NCBI GenBank assembly: GCA_016935875.1
Contig: JAFGQD010000181.1
Location: 1 to 6,516 of the forward strand
DNA length: 6,516 bases
Direction of reading: 5' to 3'
DNA from: Deltaproteobacteria bacterium
GTDB lineage: Bacteria > Desulfobacterota > Syntrophia > Syntrophales > UBA2210
Shown: piece after piece, positions 4,886 to 6,516 of the stretch
Numbering within the stretch: the first letter of the stretch is position 1
Layout: each line of letters opens with the position of its first letter
Position numbers and translations under genes: made by a program
Notes under the pieces: generated by a model
Seen by the model: only the letters and a program-made list of their open reading frames with translations
The model's database searches: none
Told to the model about the DNA's origin: nothing

Positions 4886-5926
4886 ATGGAATCGGGTCTG
4901 TATATCCCTGAGAATTATGAACCACTGCTTGATCTGCGAGAAACGGAAAAGGCCATCGGCCAGATTAAAACTTTTTTTCAGACCAACCTGTCGTTCGAAC
5001 TGGATCTTATGCGCGTAACGGCGCCTCTGTTCGTCAAAGCGGGTACGGGGATTAATGACGATCTCAATGGGATCGAAAGGCCTGTCTCTTTTAACATAAA
5101 GGGAGCAGGCAACATGGGCGTCGAGATGGCGCAGTCTCTCGCAAAATGGAAGAGGATGATGCTGGCCGATTATGGTGTAAAACAGAGCCATGGTCTATGC
5201 GCCGACATGAATGCCATACGACCGGATGAGGTCCTGGACAACACGCATTCGATATATGTGGATCAGTGGGACTGGGAACGGGTGATATCGGAAGAGGAAC
5301 GAAATCTGGAATTTCTTAAAGTTATCGTGAGAAAAATATACGATGTCATACGGCGCACAGAAAAGTACATCTGCTACCGGCGGAATGTCATCGAACCGAT
5401 CCTTCCCGAAGAAATTACCTTCATCCACTGCGAAGAGCTGGAAGAACAATATCCCGATCTCACCCCCAAAGAGCGGGAAAATATCGCGTGCAGGGAATAT
5501 GGGGCTATCTTTCTCATAGGAATCGGAGGAGCACTGAAAAACGGAAAACCGCATGACGGCCGTGCTCCTGATTATGACGACTGGTCCACCCCCACAGGTA
5601 ACGGACACACGGGGCTCAACGGAGACATCCTCGTACACTATCCGATGTTCGATTGCGCGTATGAGCTCTCCTCCATGGGGATCAGGGTCGATCCCGATAC
5701 GCTTCGAAGACAATTAGAGATTACGGGTAACAACGAACGAAAAGAGCTGTTCTTTCACCGGCGTCTCCTGAACAGAGAGCTGCCGCTCTCTATCGGAGGA
5801 GGCATCGGTCAGTCGCGGCTCTGCATGTTTTACCTGAGAAAAGCCCATATCGGCGAGATACAGGCAAGCATATGGCCTGCGGATATGGTTGAAGCATGCC
5901 GGAATAACAAGATTTTTCTTTTATAA
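4886..5926 (+). CDS. asnA: Aspartate-ammonia ligase (ammonia-dependent asparagine synthetase AsnA)
   Basis: Cytoplasmic enzyme making asparagine from aspartate, ammonia and ATP, releasing AMP and pyrophosphate. It has 346 residues against about 330 in E. coli; most of the excess is an N-terminal extension of about a dozen residues (ESGLYIPENYEPLL). The fold is that of class II aminoacyl-tRNA synthetase catalytic domains. Visible signatures: GTGINDDLNG (53-62), SLAKWKR (84-90), RPDE (112-115), HSIYVDQWDWERV (121-133), YGAIFLIGIGG (205-215), RAPDYDDWSTP (226-236), GLNGDILV (243-250), ELSSMGIRVDPDTL (260-273) and GGGIGQSRL (304-312). Judged against the E. coli protein from memory, the active-site residues Asp46, Lys77, Arg100, Ser111, Gln116, Asp118 and Arg299 are all kept, as Asp58, Lys87, Arg112, Ser122, Gln127, Asp129 and Arg311, so it should be active. 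No asparagine-responsive regulator gene or recognisable T-box leader is seen upstream. It lies 15 bases upstream of asnS and is probably cotranscribed with it. Confidence 0.97.
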   Translation: MESGLYIPENYEPLLDLRETEKAIGQIKTFFQTNLSFELDLMRVTAPLFVKAGTGINDDLNGIERPVSFNIKGAGNMGVEMAQSLAKWKRMMLADYGVKQSHGLCADMNAIRPDEVLDNTHSIYVDQWDWERVISEEERNLEFLKVIVRKIYDVIRRTEKYICYRRNVIEPILPEEITFIHCEELEEQYPDLTPKERENIACREYGAIFLIGIGGALKNGKPHDGRAPDYDDWSTPTGNGHTGLNGDILVHYPMFDCAYELSSMGIRVDPDTLRRQLEITGNNERKELFFHRRLLNRELPLSIGGGIGQSRLCMFYLRKAHIGEIQASIWPADMVEACRNNKIFLL

Positions 5927-5941
5927 GAGGATGGGTGTACC

Positions 5942-6516
5942 ATGAAGCGCACAAAGATATTTGAACTCCTGAAATCAGACTTATCCCTGGATACAGTCCT
6001 TATCAAGGGATGGGTCCGGACCAGGCGTGATTCAAAGGATTTTTCCTTTCTTGAGATTAATGACGGGTCATGTCTTGCAAACATGCAGGTCATTGCGGAC
6101 CATTGTCTGGATAACTACGAAGACATCCTCAAGGTGTCGACCGGTTCCGCGGTGGCCGTCACCGGACGACTGGTTGCATCACAAGGCAAAGGGCAGGCAT
6201 GGGAGATACAGGCCAACGATGTCGAGATCATCAGCATCGCGCCGGAATCATACCCTTTGCAGAAAAAACGCCACAGCGACGAGTTTTTGAGGACCATCGC
6301 CCATCTCAGACCGCGAACAAACAAATATGGCGCGGCCTTTCGGATCAGGTCGGAGCTGTCATACGCAATCCATAGATTTTTCAGGGAACGGTCTTTCACC
6401 TATATCCATACTCCCATTGTAACCGCGTCTGATTGTGAAGGGGCGGGTGAAATGTTCAGGGTAACCACGCTGGACACGGACAACCTTCCGAAGACAGAAG
6501 GTCTTGTGGATTATTC
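5942..6516 (+). CDS. asnS: Asparaginyl-tRNA synthetase (AsnRS), N-terminal part
   Basis: Class IIb aminoacyl-tRNA synthetase attaching asparagine to tRNA(Asn) in the cytoplasm. The window holds 191 codons plus two bases of a protein usually near 460 residues; the rest runs off the right edge. The N-terminal OB-fold anticodon-binding domain covers about 1-100 (IKGWVRTRRDSKDFSFLEINDGS at 21-43, STGSAVAVTGRLVAS at 66-80, WEIQANDVEI). The linker YPLQKKRHSDEFLRTIAHLRPRT (104-126) and the start of the catalytic domain follow, with motif 1 around residues 134-158 (FRIRSELSYAIHRFF, YIHTPIV). The stretch TASDCEGAGEMFRVTTLD (161-178) and then NLPK distinguish AsnRS from AspRS. The start at 5942 has only GAGG (5927-5930), 11 bases upstream, so its translation may depend on coupling to asnA, whose stop is 15 bases before it. 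Confidence 0.96.
   Translation, partial: MKRTKIFELLKSDLSLDTVLIKGWVRTRRDSKDFSFLEINDGSCLANMQVIADHCLDNYEDILKVSTGSAVAVTGRLVASQGKGQAWEIQANDVEIISIAPESYPLQKKRHSDEFLRTIAHLRPRTNKYGAAFRIRSELSYAIHRFFRERSFTYIHTPIVTASDCEGAGEMFRVTTLDTDNLPKTEGLVDY

Noticed and set aside
5195..5713. 172-codon minus-strand frame
   Set aside because: Antisense shadow of asnA, whose catalytic motifs are all intact on the plus strand.

Overview
The window looks like ordinary chromosomal DNA of a Gram-negative bacterium: it encodes a lipoprotein adaptor, an inner-membrane RND pump and an outer-membrane TolC-type channel. Balanced to slightly GC-rich genes with AT-richer spacers, and an ammonia-dependent asparagine synthetase next to asparaginyl-tRNA synthetase, would fit a member of the Deltaproteobacteria/Desulfobacterota. 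That placement is inference; no taxonomic marker is present.

Layout. Minus strand, reading right to left: a TetR/AcrR-family regulator (2175-2810), a periplasmic adaptor (membrane fusion) lipoprotein (808-2028), and the first 265 residues of an AcrB/MexB-like RND transporter (1-795, running off the left edge). Plus strand: after a 504-base spacer (2811-3314), a TolC-family outer-membrane efflux protein (3315-4634). A 251-base spacer with a terminator-like hairpin follows, then asnA (4886-5926) and, 15 bases further on, the first 191 codons of asnS (5942-6516, running off the right edge).

How the genes work together. Adaptor, RND pump and outer-membrane channel form a complete tripartite efflux system, with the repressor gene between the two divergent arms. 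The spacers hold several palindromes and promoter-like hexamers. The most notable is an 8-base core, GCATATGC, found in the spacer of the best adaptor promoter candidate and inside a perfect 12-base palindrome between the regulator and channel genes. This suggests, without proving, one regulator acting on both arms. The asnA-asnS pair is a separate unit: AsnA makes asparagine from aspartate and ammonia, and AsnRS loads asparagine onto tRNA(Asn).

Every substantial gene belongs to a well-known family, and I found no clear sign of an undescribed system. The points worth a second look are the control elements of the pump locus, overlapping alternative hairpins upstream of asnA, a Tyr at a conserved Phe position of the pump's drug pocket, and the asnA-asnS coupling.
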